From: Paucibacter sp. B2R-40
Lineage (GTDB): Bacteria > Pseudomonadota > Gammaproteobacteria > Burkholderiales > Burkholderiaceae_C
DNA: 64,000 nucleotides
Direction of reading: 5' to 3'
Assembly (NCBI RefSeq): GCF_025717555.1
Contig: NZ_JAJIRP010000007.1
Location: 62,001-126,000 of the forward strand
Below are positions 25,037 to 34,361 of this stretch, piece after piece. The notes under the pieces are model-generated. The model saw only the letters and a list, made by a program, of their open reading frames with translations. It was not told the DNA's origin and did not search any database. A program made the translations under genes and the position numbers. Position 1 is the stretch's first letter. Every line of letters begins with the position of its first letter.

Positions 25037-26277
25037 ATGTGCGCGTCCTCCATGTCCTGGATCATTCGATTCCGCTGCATAGCGGCTACACGTTTCGCAC
25101 ATTGAACCTGCTGCGCGAGCAACGCAAACTCGGTTGGGAGACCTTTCATTTGACCGGCCCCAAGCAGGGTCAGGCTTTGCAGACACCGGCCGACAAGGCT
25201 CAGCTCGAGCAAGAGGTCGATGGCTGGCATTTCTTCCGTACACCGGTGCCTGAGCTCGGGCCAAGCCTGCCGGGCTTGGGAGAGTTGCGCTTGATGCGGC
25301 AGTTGGAACAGCGTCTGCAAAGCGTGGTGGAGCAGATCAGACCGCAAATTTTGCATGCCCATTCGCCAGTCCTGAACGCACTTCCGGCCCTGCGGGTGGG
25401 GCGACGGATGGGCATTCCTGTGGTCTACGAAGTGCGGGCCTTTTGGGAAGATGCGGCCGTGGATCACGGAACAACGCAAGAAGGCAGCCTGCGCTACCGA
25501 TTGACCCGGCGCATGGAGACTCATGCGCTCAAGCGGGCCGATCATGTCTTCACGATTTGCGAGGGACTGCGCGCTGACATCGTGGCGCGCGGTATCGCGC
25601 ATGGCAAGGTCACGGTGATTCCGAATGCGGTTGATATCGACAACTTCGAACCCGGCGGACAAGCCGATGAAGGGCTGAAGGCGTCGTTGGGCTTGAGCGG
25701 GGCCGTCGTGCTCGGCTTTATTGGCTCCTTTTACGCTTATGAAGGGCTGGATTTGCTGCTCGACGCCTTGCCTCTGCTCTTGCAACACCGGTCTGATGTG
25801 CGGGTACTGCTGGTCGGCGGCGGCCCCCAGGAAGCGGCCTTGAAGGAACAAGCGCAGCGTCTGGGTATGCAGGACAAGGTCATCTTTACCGGCCGCGTGC
25901 CTCACACGGACGTCAACCGCTATTACGACCTGGTCGATGCCTTGGTCTACCCGCGCCATTCGATGCGCTTGACAGAATTGGTGACGCCGCTCAAGCCTCT
26001 GGAAGCCATGGCACAGGGGCGTTTGTTGGTGGCTTCCGATGTGGGCGGGCACCGCGAGTTGATTCAGCATGATCGTACCGGCATCTTGTTCAAGGCCGGC
26101 CAAGTGGACTCCTTGCTTGAATCTGTTTTGAGCTTGTTGGCACAACCTGAGCGTTGGGCCTCTTTGAGGGCGGCCGGGCGGCGGTTTGTTGAAGAGCAGC
26201 GCAACTGGCGCGTCAGCGTCAATAACTACCGGGCACCTTATGCGGACCTGCTAAAGCATGCAAAGCTCGGCCTCTAA
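25033..26277 (+). CDS. exosortase A-associated glycosyltransferase, TIGR04063/stp3 type
   Basis: 414-residue GT4-family enzyme starting VRVLHVLDHSIPLHSGYTFRT, the conserved opening of the third exosortase-associated sugar transferase. The donor domain shows FIGSFYAYEGLDLLLDALP and TELVTPLKPLEAMAQGRLLVA. It overlaps the previous stop by four bases and the next start by 20 bases, so it is in the same operon. Confidence 0.92.
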   Translation: MNVRVLHVLDHSIPLHSGYTFRTLNLLREQRKLGWETFHLTGPKQGQALQTPADKAQLEQEVDGWHFFRTPVPELGPSLPGLGELRLMRQLEQRLQSVVEQIRPQILHAHSPVLNALPALRVGRRMGIPVVYEVRAFWEDAAVDHGTTQEGSLRYRLTRRMETHALKRADHVFTICEGLRADIVARGIAHGKVTVIPNAVDIDNFEPGGQADEGLKASLGLSGAVVLGFIGSFYAYEGLDLLLDALPLLLQHRSDVRVLLVGGGPQEAALKEQAQRLGMQDKVIFTGRVPHTDVNRYYDLVDALVYPRHSMRLTELVTPLKPLEAMAQGRLLVASDVGGHRELIQHDRTGILFKAGQVDSLLESVLSLLAQPERWASLRAAGRRFVEEQRNWRVSVNNYRAPYADLLKHAKLGL

Positions 26278-27505
26278 CCCCGTTCGCACCCTGCTTTTTT
26301 CCTCTCTGTACCCGAGCAGCGTGCGGCCCGGGCACGGTATTTTTGTTGAAACACGCCTGCGCGAATTGCTTGCCAGCGGGCAAGTTGAAACTCGTGTGGT
26401 GGCGCCGGTGCCTTGGTTTTTCTCCACCAACGCCCGCTACGGTGAATACGCCCGAATCGCCCGCACACCCAGGCGCGAAAAGTATCACGGCGTGGAGGTC
26501 CTGCATCCGCGCTATTTGCTGCTGCCCAAAGTGGGCATGAGCATGGCGCCGCTGGCGATGGCCTTGGGCGCCTTGCCGGCGCTGCGACAACTGCAGTCAG
26601 AGGGATTTGACTTCGACGTCATCGACGCCCATTACTACTATCCCGACGGAGTCGCAGCGACCTTGCTGGGCAAGTGGCTCAACAAGCCAGTGACCATTAC
26701 CGCGCGGGGCACCGACCTGAATTTGATTCCGCAATACACCCTGCCGCGCCGCATGATGCAATGGGCGGCCTCGAAGGCAAGCGCGTCAATTGGCGTCTGC
26801 TCCGCCTTGATCGATGTGCTGCGCGGCTGGGGTGTGCCTGAAAGCCGCCTGCATGTGATGCGCAATGGCGTGGATCTGCAGAGGTTCCGGCCGCTTGACC
26901 AGAACAGTATGCGCCGTGAGCTCGGTGTGCAGGGAATGCCGCTGATGATCTCGGTCGGCTACTTGGTCGAACGCAAGGGTCACCATATCGCGATCGAGGC
27001 CTTGGCACATCTGCTACCGGAGTTTCCGCAGGCGCATCTGCTGATCGTCGGCGAAGGGGTCGAGCGTCAAAGCTTGCTGGATCTTGCCTCTCGACTAGGC
27101 CTAGCTTCGCACCTGACCTTTACCGGCGCATTGCCGAACGCCGAGCTATTGCGCTGGTACAGCGCCGCGGATCTGATGATTTTGGCCTCCAGCCGAGAGG
27201 GTTGGGCCAATGTGTTGCTCGAAGCGATGGCTTGTGGCACGCCGGTCGTGGCGACCCGCATATGGGGAACGCCCGAAGTGGTTGCCAACGACACGGCGGG
27301 TCGCCTGGTGGATGAGCGTGATGGTGAATGGTTTGCCCGAGCCATTGCGGACCTCCTGCGCGCGGGCGTGAATCGAGCGGCGGTGCGCGCTTACGCCGAG
27401 GGCTTTAGCTGGCAGAGCACTACCGACGCTCAACTGGCCTTGTTCCGCCGCTTTCAGTGCAAGGCTAAACCCGCAGAGAACATTGCAGGAGGCCCCGATG
27501 CGTGA
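26258..27505 (+). CDS. GT4-family glycosyltransferase
   Basis: 415 residues. LLFSSLYPSSVRPGHGIFVE is the typical N-terminal opening of glycosyltransferases in this position. The C-terminal donor domain has SVGYLVERKGHHIAIEAL and ASSREGWANVLLEAMACGTP with the conserved Glu pair. Sugar specificity cannot be read from the sequence. Twenty bases overlap the stp3 gene; its last eight bases overlap the O-ligase start. Confidence 0.9.
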   Translation: MQSSASNPVRTLLFSSLYPSSVRPGHGIFVETRLRELLASGQVETRVVAPVPWFFSTNARYGEYARIARTPRREKYHGVEVLHPRYLLLPKVGMSMAPLAMALGALPALRQLQSEGFDFDVIDAHYYYPDGVAATLLGKWLNKPVTITARGTDLNLIPQYTLPRRMMQWAASKASASIGVCSALIDVLRGWGVPESRLHVMRNGVDLQRFRPLDQNSMRRELGVQGMPLMISVGYLVERKGHHIAIEALAHLLPEFPQAHLLIVGEGVERQSLLDLASRLGLASHLTFTGALPNAELLRWYSAADLMILASSREGWANVLLEAMACGTPVVATRIWGTPEVVANDTAGRLVDERDGEWFARAIADLLRAGVNRAAVRAYAEGFSWQSTTDAQLALFRRFQCKAKPAENIAGGPDA

Positions 27506-28814
27506 CTTGGTTTTGGTTGGGGCAATTCTTTGGGTGCTTTACCAAGCGGCACGGCATCCTTGGGTAGGCGTGTTGGGTTGGACCTGGCTCAGCACCATGA
27601 ATCCGCACTCGCTCAGTTGGAATTTGGCCGGCATGCCGTTCGCGGCGGCGATGGCTGGTGTGACCCTGCTTGGTCTGGTGATAAGCCGGGACAAAAAGGA
27701 TTATTCAATTTCCAGAGAAAATGGAATACTGATTATTTTTATGGTTTGGATGTGCATCACTCTGCCATTTTCATATTTTTTTGATGCGAGTTTCGGCCTA
27801 TGGAATCGCGTGATGAAGATCGATTTAATGGTCTTGGTCGCGATGGTTTTACTGCATAGCCGCAAGCACATTATGGCCTTTGTCTGGGTGTTGGTCGGCT
27901 CGCTGGCTTTTTATGGCGTCAAGGGCGGTCTGTTTACCTTGTTGACCGGGGGGAGTTTTCGGGTTTGGGGTCCGGACGGCACGTATATCGAGGGTAATAA
28001 TGAAATTGCCTTGGCCCTCGTGATGATCATCCCTTTGATGCGTTTCTTGCAATTGACAGCAACAAATAAGTGGATACAACGGGCTATGACAGTATCGATG
28101 GTGCTGTGCGCGGCGGCAGCACTTGGTAGCCAATCCCGCGGAGCTTTGCTGGCAATCTCAGCGATGGTGGCGATGATGTGGTGGCGCGGGAATCAGAAAC
28201 TTTCGATGGGCTTGGTCTTCTTGGTGATGGGCGCGGCGCTGATAATTTTCATGCCGGATTCTTGGACAGACCGGATGTCAACAATCAAGACCTATGATGA
28301 TGACAGTTCGGTGACGGGTCGGTTTAATGCTTGGTGGATGGCCTATAACCTGGCGAAAAGCAATTTTTTTGGCGGTGGGTTCGCAGTCTCAACGGCCTCA
28401 TTGTTTGCAATGTACGCGCCCAACCCAATTGATGTGCATGCTGCTCATAGTATTTATTTCATGGTTCTCGGTGAACATGGTTTTGTGGGGTTGTTCTTAT
28501 TTTTGTTGATGTGGGTGTTCGTTTGGTTTTCAGCCGGCAGATTGCGTTTGCAGGGTCGCTTGAAACCTGAGACACAATGGCTTTCGCATTTGGGTGCTAT
28601 GTGCCAGGTCAGTTTGGTTGGATATCTGGTGGGCGGCGCATTTCTTAGTTTGTCTTACTATGATTTGCCCTACAATATTATGATACTTGTGGTGCTGGGC
28701 TGTCGCTGGATGGATGGGGAATATTGGTTGCAGGAATCGGCTGATACGGGCGCCAAAGGAATTTCTTCCAGCACAGCGCAGAAAATAAAGAGCGAGAATT
28801 TAAAATTATGCTGA
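27498..28814 (+). CDS. exosortase A-associated O-antigen-ligase/polymerase-like membrane protein
   Basis: 438-residue polytopic protein with about ten hydrophobic segments. The opening VLVGAILWVLYQAARHPWVG and NPHSLSW mark the putative O-glycosylation ligase of exosortase A loci. A long periplasmic loop holds DSWTDRMSTI...DDSSVTGRFNAW, followed by DVHAAHSIYFMVLGEHGFVG, which matches the Wzy_C ligase motif with a key His. The ATG at 27498 follows a perfect AGGAGG by five bases. It may polymerise repeats or transfer glycan to a PEP-CTERM protein; which of these is not known. From about 27.7 kb the gene becomes more AT-rich than its upstream neighbours. Confidence 0.9.
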   Translation: MRDLVLVGAILWVLYQAARHPWVGVLGWTWLSTMNPHSLSWNLAGMPFAAAMAGVTLLGLVISRDKKDYSISRENGILIIFMVWMCITLPFSYFFDASFGLWNRVMKIDLMVLVAMVLLHSRKHIMAFVWVLVGSLAFYGVKGGLFTLLTGGSFRVWGPDGTYIEGNNEIALALVMIIPLMRFLQLTATNKWIQRAMTVSMVLCAAAALGSQSRGALLAISAMVAMMWWRGNQKLSMGLVFLVMGAALIIFMPDSWTDRMSTIKTYDDDSSVTGRFNAWWMAYNLAKSNFFGGGFAVSTASLFAMYAPNPIDVHAAHSIYFMVLGEHGFVGLFLFLLMWVFVWFSAGRLRLQGRLKPETQWLSHLGAMCQVSLVGYLVGGAFLSLSYYDLPYNIMILVVLGCRWMDGEYWLQESADTGAKGISSSTAQKIKSENLKLC

Positions 28815-29743
28815 TGCGGGCGGGCCTCGATATATTTTCGCCGGGCGGAAAGAATGCGCGTTTATCAATATTGATATTTCATCGCGTATTGCCTGTCGCC
28901 GACCCTATTTTTCCGGAGGAAATGCATGCGCAACGCTTTGATCAAGTCTGTGCTTGGTTGAGGCGGTGGTTTAATGTGTTGCCTATGGATGTTGCAGTTG
29001 AACGATTCCGCAATAATACGTTGCCCAAACGGGCTTGTTGCATAAGCTTTGATGACGGATATGCCGATAATTTAGAGGTCGCTGCACCTATATTGAAAAA
29101 GCATCAGCTGAGCGCCACATTTTTCATCGCGACAGGATACTTGGGGGGCGGGCGGATGTGGAATGATACGGTTATCGAGTCAATCAGGTCTTGCAGCTTG
29201 GAAGCAATTAATTTTCCCAAGATAGGTGACTTTGAAATAAACACGGCTGCGCAGCGAAGGCGTGCCATCGATACCATCATCGGAAAAGTTAAATACTTAA
29301 CCCCTGAGCAACGCCTGACCGCGACAGAGGAAATTGCAGCCATCGCCGGCGTGCAGGCGCCTGATTCGCTGATGATGACAGCGGATCAGGTGCGAGCGAT
29401 GCGTGACTTGGGTATGCAAATTGGCGCCCATACGAGCATGCATCCCATATTGAGCAAAATTAGCCTACAACAAGCCGAGCAAGAGATATGTGCCGGCCGA
29501 GACTATTTGCAAGATCTGCTAGGTAGCCGAGTTGGACTATTTGCATACCCGAACGGAAAACCCGGTGAGGATTACGGACCTGAACATGCGGCGTTGGTCC
29601 GGGAACTCGGTTTTGATGCGGCCGTCAGCACGGCTTGGGGCGCCGCAGACCTGCACAGCGACGTCTACCAATTGCCGCGTTTCACGCCTTGGGATCAATC
29701 AAAGTTCAGATTCGGTGCTAGGTTATTGCGCAATCTGATGTGA
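28808..29743 (+). CDS. polysaccharide deacetylase family protein (NodB fold)
   Basis: 311 residues. Motif 1 is CISFDDGYADN (Asp82-Asp83), motif 2 GAHTSMHPILSK (metal His pair ~202 and 206), and motif 3 LFAYPNGKPGEDYG. No signal peptide or membrane anchor is visible. It overlaps the O-ligase stop by seven bases and closes the plus-strand operon. Its stop codon lies inside an 18-bp inverted repeat shared with the convergent gene. It is distinct from the DUF3473-type deacetylase at 17075. Confidence 0.9.
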   Translation: MLMRAGLDIFSPGGKNARLSILIFHRVLPVADPIFPEEMHAQRFDQVCAWLRRWFNVLPMDVAVERFRNNTLPKRACCISFDDGYADNLEVAAPILKKHQLSATFFIATGYLGGGRMWNDTVIESIRSCSLEAINFPKIGDFEINTAAQRRRAIDTIIGKVKYLTPEQRLTATEEIAAIAGVQAPDSLMMTADQVRAMRDLGMQIGAHTSMHPILSKISLQQAEQEICAGRDYLQDLLGSRVGLFAYPNGKPGEDYGPEHAALVRELGFDAAVSTAWGAADLHSDVYQLPRFTPWDQSKFRFGARLLRNLM

Positions 29744-29772
29744 AGTTCCGTCAGCGGAACTTCACATCAGAT
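29733..29772. terminator. 18-bp perfect inverted repeat spanning the stop codons of two convergent genes
   Basis: ATCTGATGTGAAGTTCCG, four-base loop TCAG, then the exact complement. Both convergent genes end inside it with the same CTGATGTGA sequence (TGA at 29741-29743 on plus and 29767-29769 on minus). No clear T-run follows, so it is a probable bidirectional terminator or mRNA-protecting hairpin rather than a canonical intrinsic terminator. Confidence 0.75.
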
Positions 29773-31431
29773 CTTATAAGCAGGGGCATGAGCGCGCAGC
29801 CAATTTTCGAGCATCATTAGAATCCAAACTTTCTCGCCATAATAAGCGGGGTGCTCTCGCAACTTCTGGGTCATTAATGCCTTAATGAAATCAGGTCGAA
29901 CAATGCCGCGCTCCGACAGGGTATGCAAAGAATCACGGGCTAACTCAAAAAGCGAAGGATTTTTGCCTAACCAAACCCCAAACGGCAAGCCAAACCCCTG
30001 TTTTTTCTTCACCAGAATTTCATCCGGCAAAAAACCTCGTAAAGCCTCCTTGAAGAACCAACGAAGTTTCAGGCCTTTCAATTTGTAGGCGTCAGGTAAC
30101 TGTAGGGAAAAATCCAATAATGCGGTGTTGAGCATAGGAAAGCCGACATCGATACCGGCCAACTTGGTGGTCTCTCGAACTTTCGGCAAATCACTTTCTC
30201 CAAGGGTGTATCGCCAATCGAATGCCAAAGTTTTATTCAACTCACTGGCTGAACCGACGCTGTCCCAAACTGATTGTTGATGTTTTGCCGGTCCTTCTGC
30301 ATCCACCAAGGCTAAAAATCCTGGGGTCAGCACTTCAGCAATTCCGAGTCGCAACAACAAGTTGTACATTTGGAGACGGGCCGGCATTGCCACGCTGGCT
30401 TGGCTGACATAGCTATGCCCTTTGGAAAACAATGGAGTCCCTTGAGCCCATCGAGAAGAGAACATGGGGTCAAGTGCGCCCTGGCGTAGCGCCGCGGGAA
30501 TAAATTGCCACCAAGAAAAAATGCGTTGCTTGGCGTAGCGGGTATTTCCGCCAAATAGCTCATCACCACCATCACCGGCAAGGATACGGCTCACGCCGTC
30601 TTGCTGCGCCATGCGGGCACAGTAGTAGGCTGGCAAAGCAGATGAATTCCCGAAGGGTTGATCATAATGGGCTGCAACCTGCGGAATTGCCTTCACCAAG
30701 TCTCCAGGCGTCACATAGTATTCGTGATGGTCAGTTTGGAAATGTTTACTGGCGAGCCTTGCGTATTCCATTTCATCATAGCCTTCGGCTTCGAAGCCAA
30801 TGGAATATGTAGCCGGGCGCATGCCGCTGGCTTTTCGAATCATTCCGGCAACTGTTGAGCTGTCAGTGCCTCCACTTAGGAAGCAGGCAGGTTTGCTGCC
30901 TTTCAACTCCGTCTGAACGGCACTCTCTAACAAATCAAGAAATTCTGACTTCAATACATCAAAATTCGCATCGATTTGGGGCGTGAATTTTGGTGTCCAG
31001 TAAGGCTGGATGTTTAGCAGGCCTTGCTTGAATGTTGCAAAATGACCTGGCGGTAGCCTGAATACATTCTTGTAAATCGTTCGTGGCGATGGAATGCAGT
31101 GAAAGTACAGATAGTCGAAAATAGCTTGTGCGTCAATTTCTGATTCATCCGCCAGTTCATCAGCACGTCCGGCAAATCGAATTTTTGCATCGTCAATTCG
31201 ATAGCAAATTGTCTCGACCGCAAAACGATCAACAGCCAACAGTGCAGAACCATCTTCGACTTGCAATCCAATCGCGAAGGGCCCACTTATGGCTGTTAAG
31301 GCATCAGCTGGGTTGTCGCGCAGCGCCATCCGCCAAGCTGCTTCAATGCCGTTTGTTCGAGCTAACACGTTCAGGTTTTGCTCTGCAAATTGCGGATCAC
31401 CAGAAAAAATGGAAATATTTGTGACGATCAT
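29767..31431 (-). CDS. asparagine synthetase-like ligase lacking the glutaminase Cys
   Basis: The synthetase half is intact: PP-loop CFLSGGTDSSTVAGM, then SIGFEAEGYDEMEYARLASK, ILAGDGGDELFGGNTRY and KQGFGLPFGVWL. The N-terminal class II amidotransferase half is shortened and begins MIVTNISIFSG, with no Met-Cys; I see no replacement nucleophile. An in-frame ATG at 31482 would add 17 residues but still no Cys2. Neither start has a good ribosome-binding site. It may therefore use free ammonia or another amine, as beta-lactam-synthetase-like relatives do, to form an amide on the polymer. It is a lone minus-strand gene, convergent with the deacetylase and divergent (155 bases) from the glycosyltransferase at 31587. 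Confidence 0.88.
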   Translation of the reverse strand: MIVTNISIFSGDPQFAEQNLNVLARTNGIEAAWRMALRDNPADALTAISGPFAIGLQVEDGSALLAVDRFAVETICYRIDDAKIRFAGRADELADESEIDAQAIFDYLYFHCIPSPRTIYKNVFRLPPGHFATFKQGLLNIQPYWTPKFTPQIDANFDVLKSEFLDLLESAVQTELKGSKPACFLSGGTDSSTVAGMIRKASGMRPATYSIGFEAEGYDEMEYARLASKHFQTDHHEYYVTPGDLVKAIPQVAAHYDQPFGNSSALPAYYCARMAQQDGVSRILAGDGGDELFGGNTRYAKQRIFSWWQFIPAALRQGALDPMFSSRWAQGTPLFSKGHSYVSQASVAMPARLQMYNLLLRLGIAEVLTPGFLALVDAEGPAKHQQSVWDSVGSASELNKTLAFDWRYTLGESDLPKVRETTKLAGIDVGFPMLNTALLDFSLQLPDAYKLKGLKLRWFFKEALRGFLPDEILVKKKQGFGLPFGVWLGKNPSLFELARDSLHTLSERGIVRPDFIKALMTQKLREHPAYYGEKVWILMMLENWLRAHAPAYKI

Positions 31432-31586
31432 GTGATTGAGTGTGTATGGGAAAGTCGCAGGCAAGCGCAGCCACCGTGGCATTCAAATCGTAAACATATA
31501 ATGTAGCTCATTGACGGCGGCTCAGAATATGCCTGCTGCTATTTGGCCAATCCGAGCCGAATTTTTAACAGTTGGAAGGAACAGCT

Positions 31587-32840
31587 TTGAAGCAAGTGTT
31601 GATGGTTGCCTATCATTTCCCGCCGCTGTCAGGGAGCAGCGGCATTCAACGGACGCTGCGATTTGTTCAGCAGCTTCCGGCTATGGGTTGGAATCCCTTG
31701 GTGCTGACTGCACACCAACGGGCATATGAGCACATCAGCAATGACTTGTTGAAGGAGGTGCCAATTGACACCTTGGTCGTGCGTGCTCAGGCTTGGGATA
31801 CTGCTAGACATCTGAACTTGGCCGGGCGTTACCTCAGCGCGATGGCGCGTCCGGACCGGTGGGTGTCCTGGCAGTTCGACGCCATCCGAAAAGGCATGCA
31901 AATGGTCGTGGATCACAAGCCTGACCTGATATGGTCAACCTATCCGATAGCCACTGCACATTTGATTGCATCAAAACTGAGCGAGAAGGCGAAAATCCCT
32001 TGGGTGGCTGACTTCAGGGATCCGATGGCGCAAGTTGGATACCCAGCTGATCCGAAAACTTGGCAGAGTTATACCGATATAGAGGGTTCAGCCGCAGCTC
32101 GGGCAAAATTTTGCGTATTTACCACGCCGGGCGCAGCGTCGAGTTATGCCAAGAAATTTCCTTCAGCAAAAAACAAAATCTTAGTGCTTGAAAATGGTTT
32201 TGATGAAGAAAGCTTTTTGGCGGCTGAAGCTATGCCGCGGGTAAGCAAAAAATCGCAGCAAAGCAAAGGTCCGATCGTATTGCTGCACAGCGGAATTGTT
32301 TACCCAGCCGAGCGTGATCCGACGCAGTTCTTTCAAGCGCTGGCGAATTTATTGACGCGCGGCGTGATTTCAAAGGAAAGGCTGAAAGTTCGTTTCCGAG
32401 CGGCGGTTCACCGCGAGGCCATTGAAAACGTGGCAAAAACCTACAAGGTATTGGATTTACTGGAATTCGAGCCGGCTATTCCTTATGTGGAAGCTCTGCA
32501 AGAAATGATGAGCGTGGACGCGCTTTTGGTCATGCAGGGGCGCGGATGCAATGCTCAAATTCCTGCAAAAATATATGAGTATTTGCGCGCCGGTAAACCA
32601 ATCATTGGCTTGACCGATCCGGCCGGTGATACAGCGTCTGTTCTGTTAAATGCCGGCTTGACACACTTGGCTGAACTAGACTCAGTAACGAATATAGAAC
32701 GAGTGCTGTCGGGATTTCTGGACAGTCTCGGCAAAGGAACAGCACCCTTGCCGCAAGCCAGCGCCGTTAAAAACGCCACGCGCTCAAGCCGATCCCGGCA
32801 GCTGGCTGTGATCTTCGATGAAGTCTTGGCCTTGCGTTAA
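31587..32840 (+). CDS. glycosyltransferase (GT-B), paralogue of the gene at 37980-39263
   Basis: 417 residues; it opens MKQVLMVAYHFPPLSGSSGI and includes VADFRDPMAQVGYPADPKTW and AQIPAKIYEYLRAGKPIIGL, a donor-site region. The TTG at 31587 has GGAAGGA six bases before it; an in-frame TTG at 31572 precedes that site. It is the only plus-strand gene inside the minus-strand block. Its TAA stop overlaps the convergent flippase stop in the tetranucleotide TTAA. The sequence is clearly related to the minus-strand gene at 37980, so one probably arose by duplication and inversion. Confidence 0.88.
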   Translation: MKQVLMVAYHFPPLSGSSGIQRTLRFVQQLPAMGWNPLVLTAHQRAYEHISNDLLKEVPIDTLVVRAQAWDTARHLNLAGRYLSAMARPDRWVSWQFDAIRKGMQMVVDHKPDLIWSTYPIATAHLIASKLSEKAKIPWVADFRDPMAQVGYPADPKTWQSYTDIEGSAAARAKFCVFTTPGAASSYAKKFPSAKNKILVLENGFDEESFLAAEAMPRVSKKSQQSKGPIVLLHSGIVYPAERDPTQFFQALANLLTRGVISKERLKVRFRAAVHREAIENVAKTYKVLDLLEFEPAIPYVEALQEMMSVDALLVMQGRGCNAQIPAKIYEYLRAGKPIIGLTDPAGDTASVLLNAGLTHLAELDSVTNIERVLSGFLDSLGKGTAPLPQASAVKNATRSSRSRQLAVIFDEVLALR

Positions 32841-34279
32841 ACAGTTTTTAGCTTTCTTTTGAGCCATGACACACCGACCGAAAATTCATTTTTGATCGTA
32901 TGTGACGAGAGATGAATTGCGGCAGCCCATGAAATCAACAGGACGGTCATGCCCCCCACCAGGCGCCAGAGTCCTTGCCAGTTTTCTGTAGCAATAGAAA
33001 AACCATAGATTGAAACCACGCATGCTGCGCAGACTATGGCGCTAGGCAGCAGCGCTTTAAGGAATGCCAGGCTTGAATAGCCGAGGGCATTTTTCAAAGT
33101 ACGATGGAAATAAATCAGCGCGAGTGGCGTTCCTATCAGTGAAGCCAGGGCGAGGTTTTGTGAGCCCGCGAGCAACACACCGCTTAGCGCGCTCACCACC
33201 AAAACAAGTTCCACTAATTCGCCTTTTAAAACATCTTTGGTATTGCCGACTGCGAGCAATGCCTGCGTCCAGAGCCAAAACGGACTCGTAAAAATACCAA
33301 GGATGCCCAAGAGGCGCAGCATCGGTGCAGCAAAATCCCATTGTGATCCATACATGAAATGTAGAATCTCCAGAGGGAATATAATGGAAAATGCGCAGAG
33401 CGGCCAAGCAATACCCGTCATCAGTGCAATCGCCCGCAGATAAACGCCCGACGGGTCTTCGTTATGGCGGTGCGCTTTCGCCAGAACAGGTAGTGCGACC
33501 GGGCCGGCGATACCCATCAGCAGTGCACCTATGTGCTCTGTAACAGACTTGGCTTTGTTGTAATAGGCCACGGAAGTTAAATCAGCGACCCGGCCGCCTA
33601 TGATTTCTATGACACCACGGTTGACTTGACCTAAAACTGTACCCGATGTGGTTTGTGCCCCAAATTTCGCAATTTCGCCGAGTCCACGGAAATTGACTTT
33701 CCAACTGTACTGTTTTGGCCGGTAATAACTTGCGCACAGCGCCGTGCTCACGGTTGACGTCATTATTCCCAGCGCCAAACTGATTGGCCCCAAGCCGGCC
33801 GACGCGAGTGCTATTGCAATGACCAAACCTGCCACGGCGCTGACCTGGTTAATAATAGCGCGCTCTTTGAATTTCATCTCTCGCCGCAACAAGGCCAAAG
33901 TATTAGAGCCGAAGGGGATGAGGAAAAAATTCAAGCCCAACACGGCGAGGATCAACCCAACGTCCTTTGACTTGTAGAAAGTCGCCGCTGGCCAGGACAT
34001 TATCAAGGTAATAAATCCGAAGGCGAACGCCATCAACAAAGTCAATCCAAAAACTCTGCCAAGGGTTTGTGGATCGACTTGTTTGCATTGGACGATGTAG
34101 GTGCTGGTGCCAAAATCTCTGAACTGTTGAGTTAACCCGACAATTGCAGCAGCTACTGAGTACGCGCCCAGTTCCGAGGGCGTCAGCAGCCGAGCAATGA
34201 CCATTGAAAATCCAATGTTCAGTGCGGTCAGGCTGTTGGCTGAGAGAGCCGTGAAGAAAAGCGATTTTCGGATGGACAT
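32837..34279 (-). CDS. Wzx-like lipopolysaccharide/EPS flippase (MOP superfamily)
   Basis: 480-residue polytopic membrane protein with about 12-14 hydrophobic helices and the typical opening SLFFTALSANSLTALNIGFSMVIARLL. FRDFGTSTYIVQ and FGAQTTSGTVLGQVNRGV fit the polysaccharide-synthesis (MOP/Wzx) family. It would flip the lipid-linked repeat unit across the inner membrane. It is the last gene of the leftward operon; 82 bases of AT-rich sequence separate it from the upstream WbsX-like gene. Confidence 0.92.
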   Translation of the reverse strand: MSIRKSLFFTALSANSLTALNIGFSMVIARLLTPSELGAYSVAAAIVGLTQQFRDFGTSTYIVQCKQVDPQTLGRVFGLTLLMAFAFGFITLIMSWPAATFYKSKDVGLILAVLGLNFFLIPFGSNTLALLRREMKFKERAIINQVSAVAGLVIAIALASAGLGPISLALGIMTSTVSTALCASYYRPKQYSWKVNFRGLGEIAKFGAQTTSGTVLGQVNRGVIEIIGGRVADLTSVAYYNKAKSVTEHIGALLMGIAGPVALPVLAKAHRHNEDPSGVYLRAIALMTGIAWPLCAFSIIFPLEILHFMYGSQWDFAAPMLRLLGILGIFTSPFWLWTQALLAVGNTKDVLKGELVELVLVVSALSGVLLAGSQNLALASLIGTPLALIYFHRTLKNALGYSSLAFLKALLPSAIVCAACVVSIYGFSIATENWQGLWRLVGGMTVLLISWAAAIHLSSHTIKNEFSVGVSWLKRKLKTV

Positions 34280-34361
34280 GCGTAGCTTATAGCTTTATTT
34301 GGTATTCAATTGGTGTTGCCGTGAATTATTAAATTTGTATTTTTGTTTAACACATGTTTCG

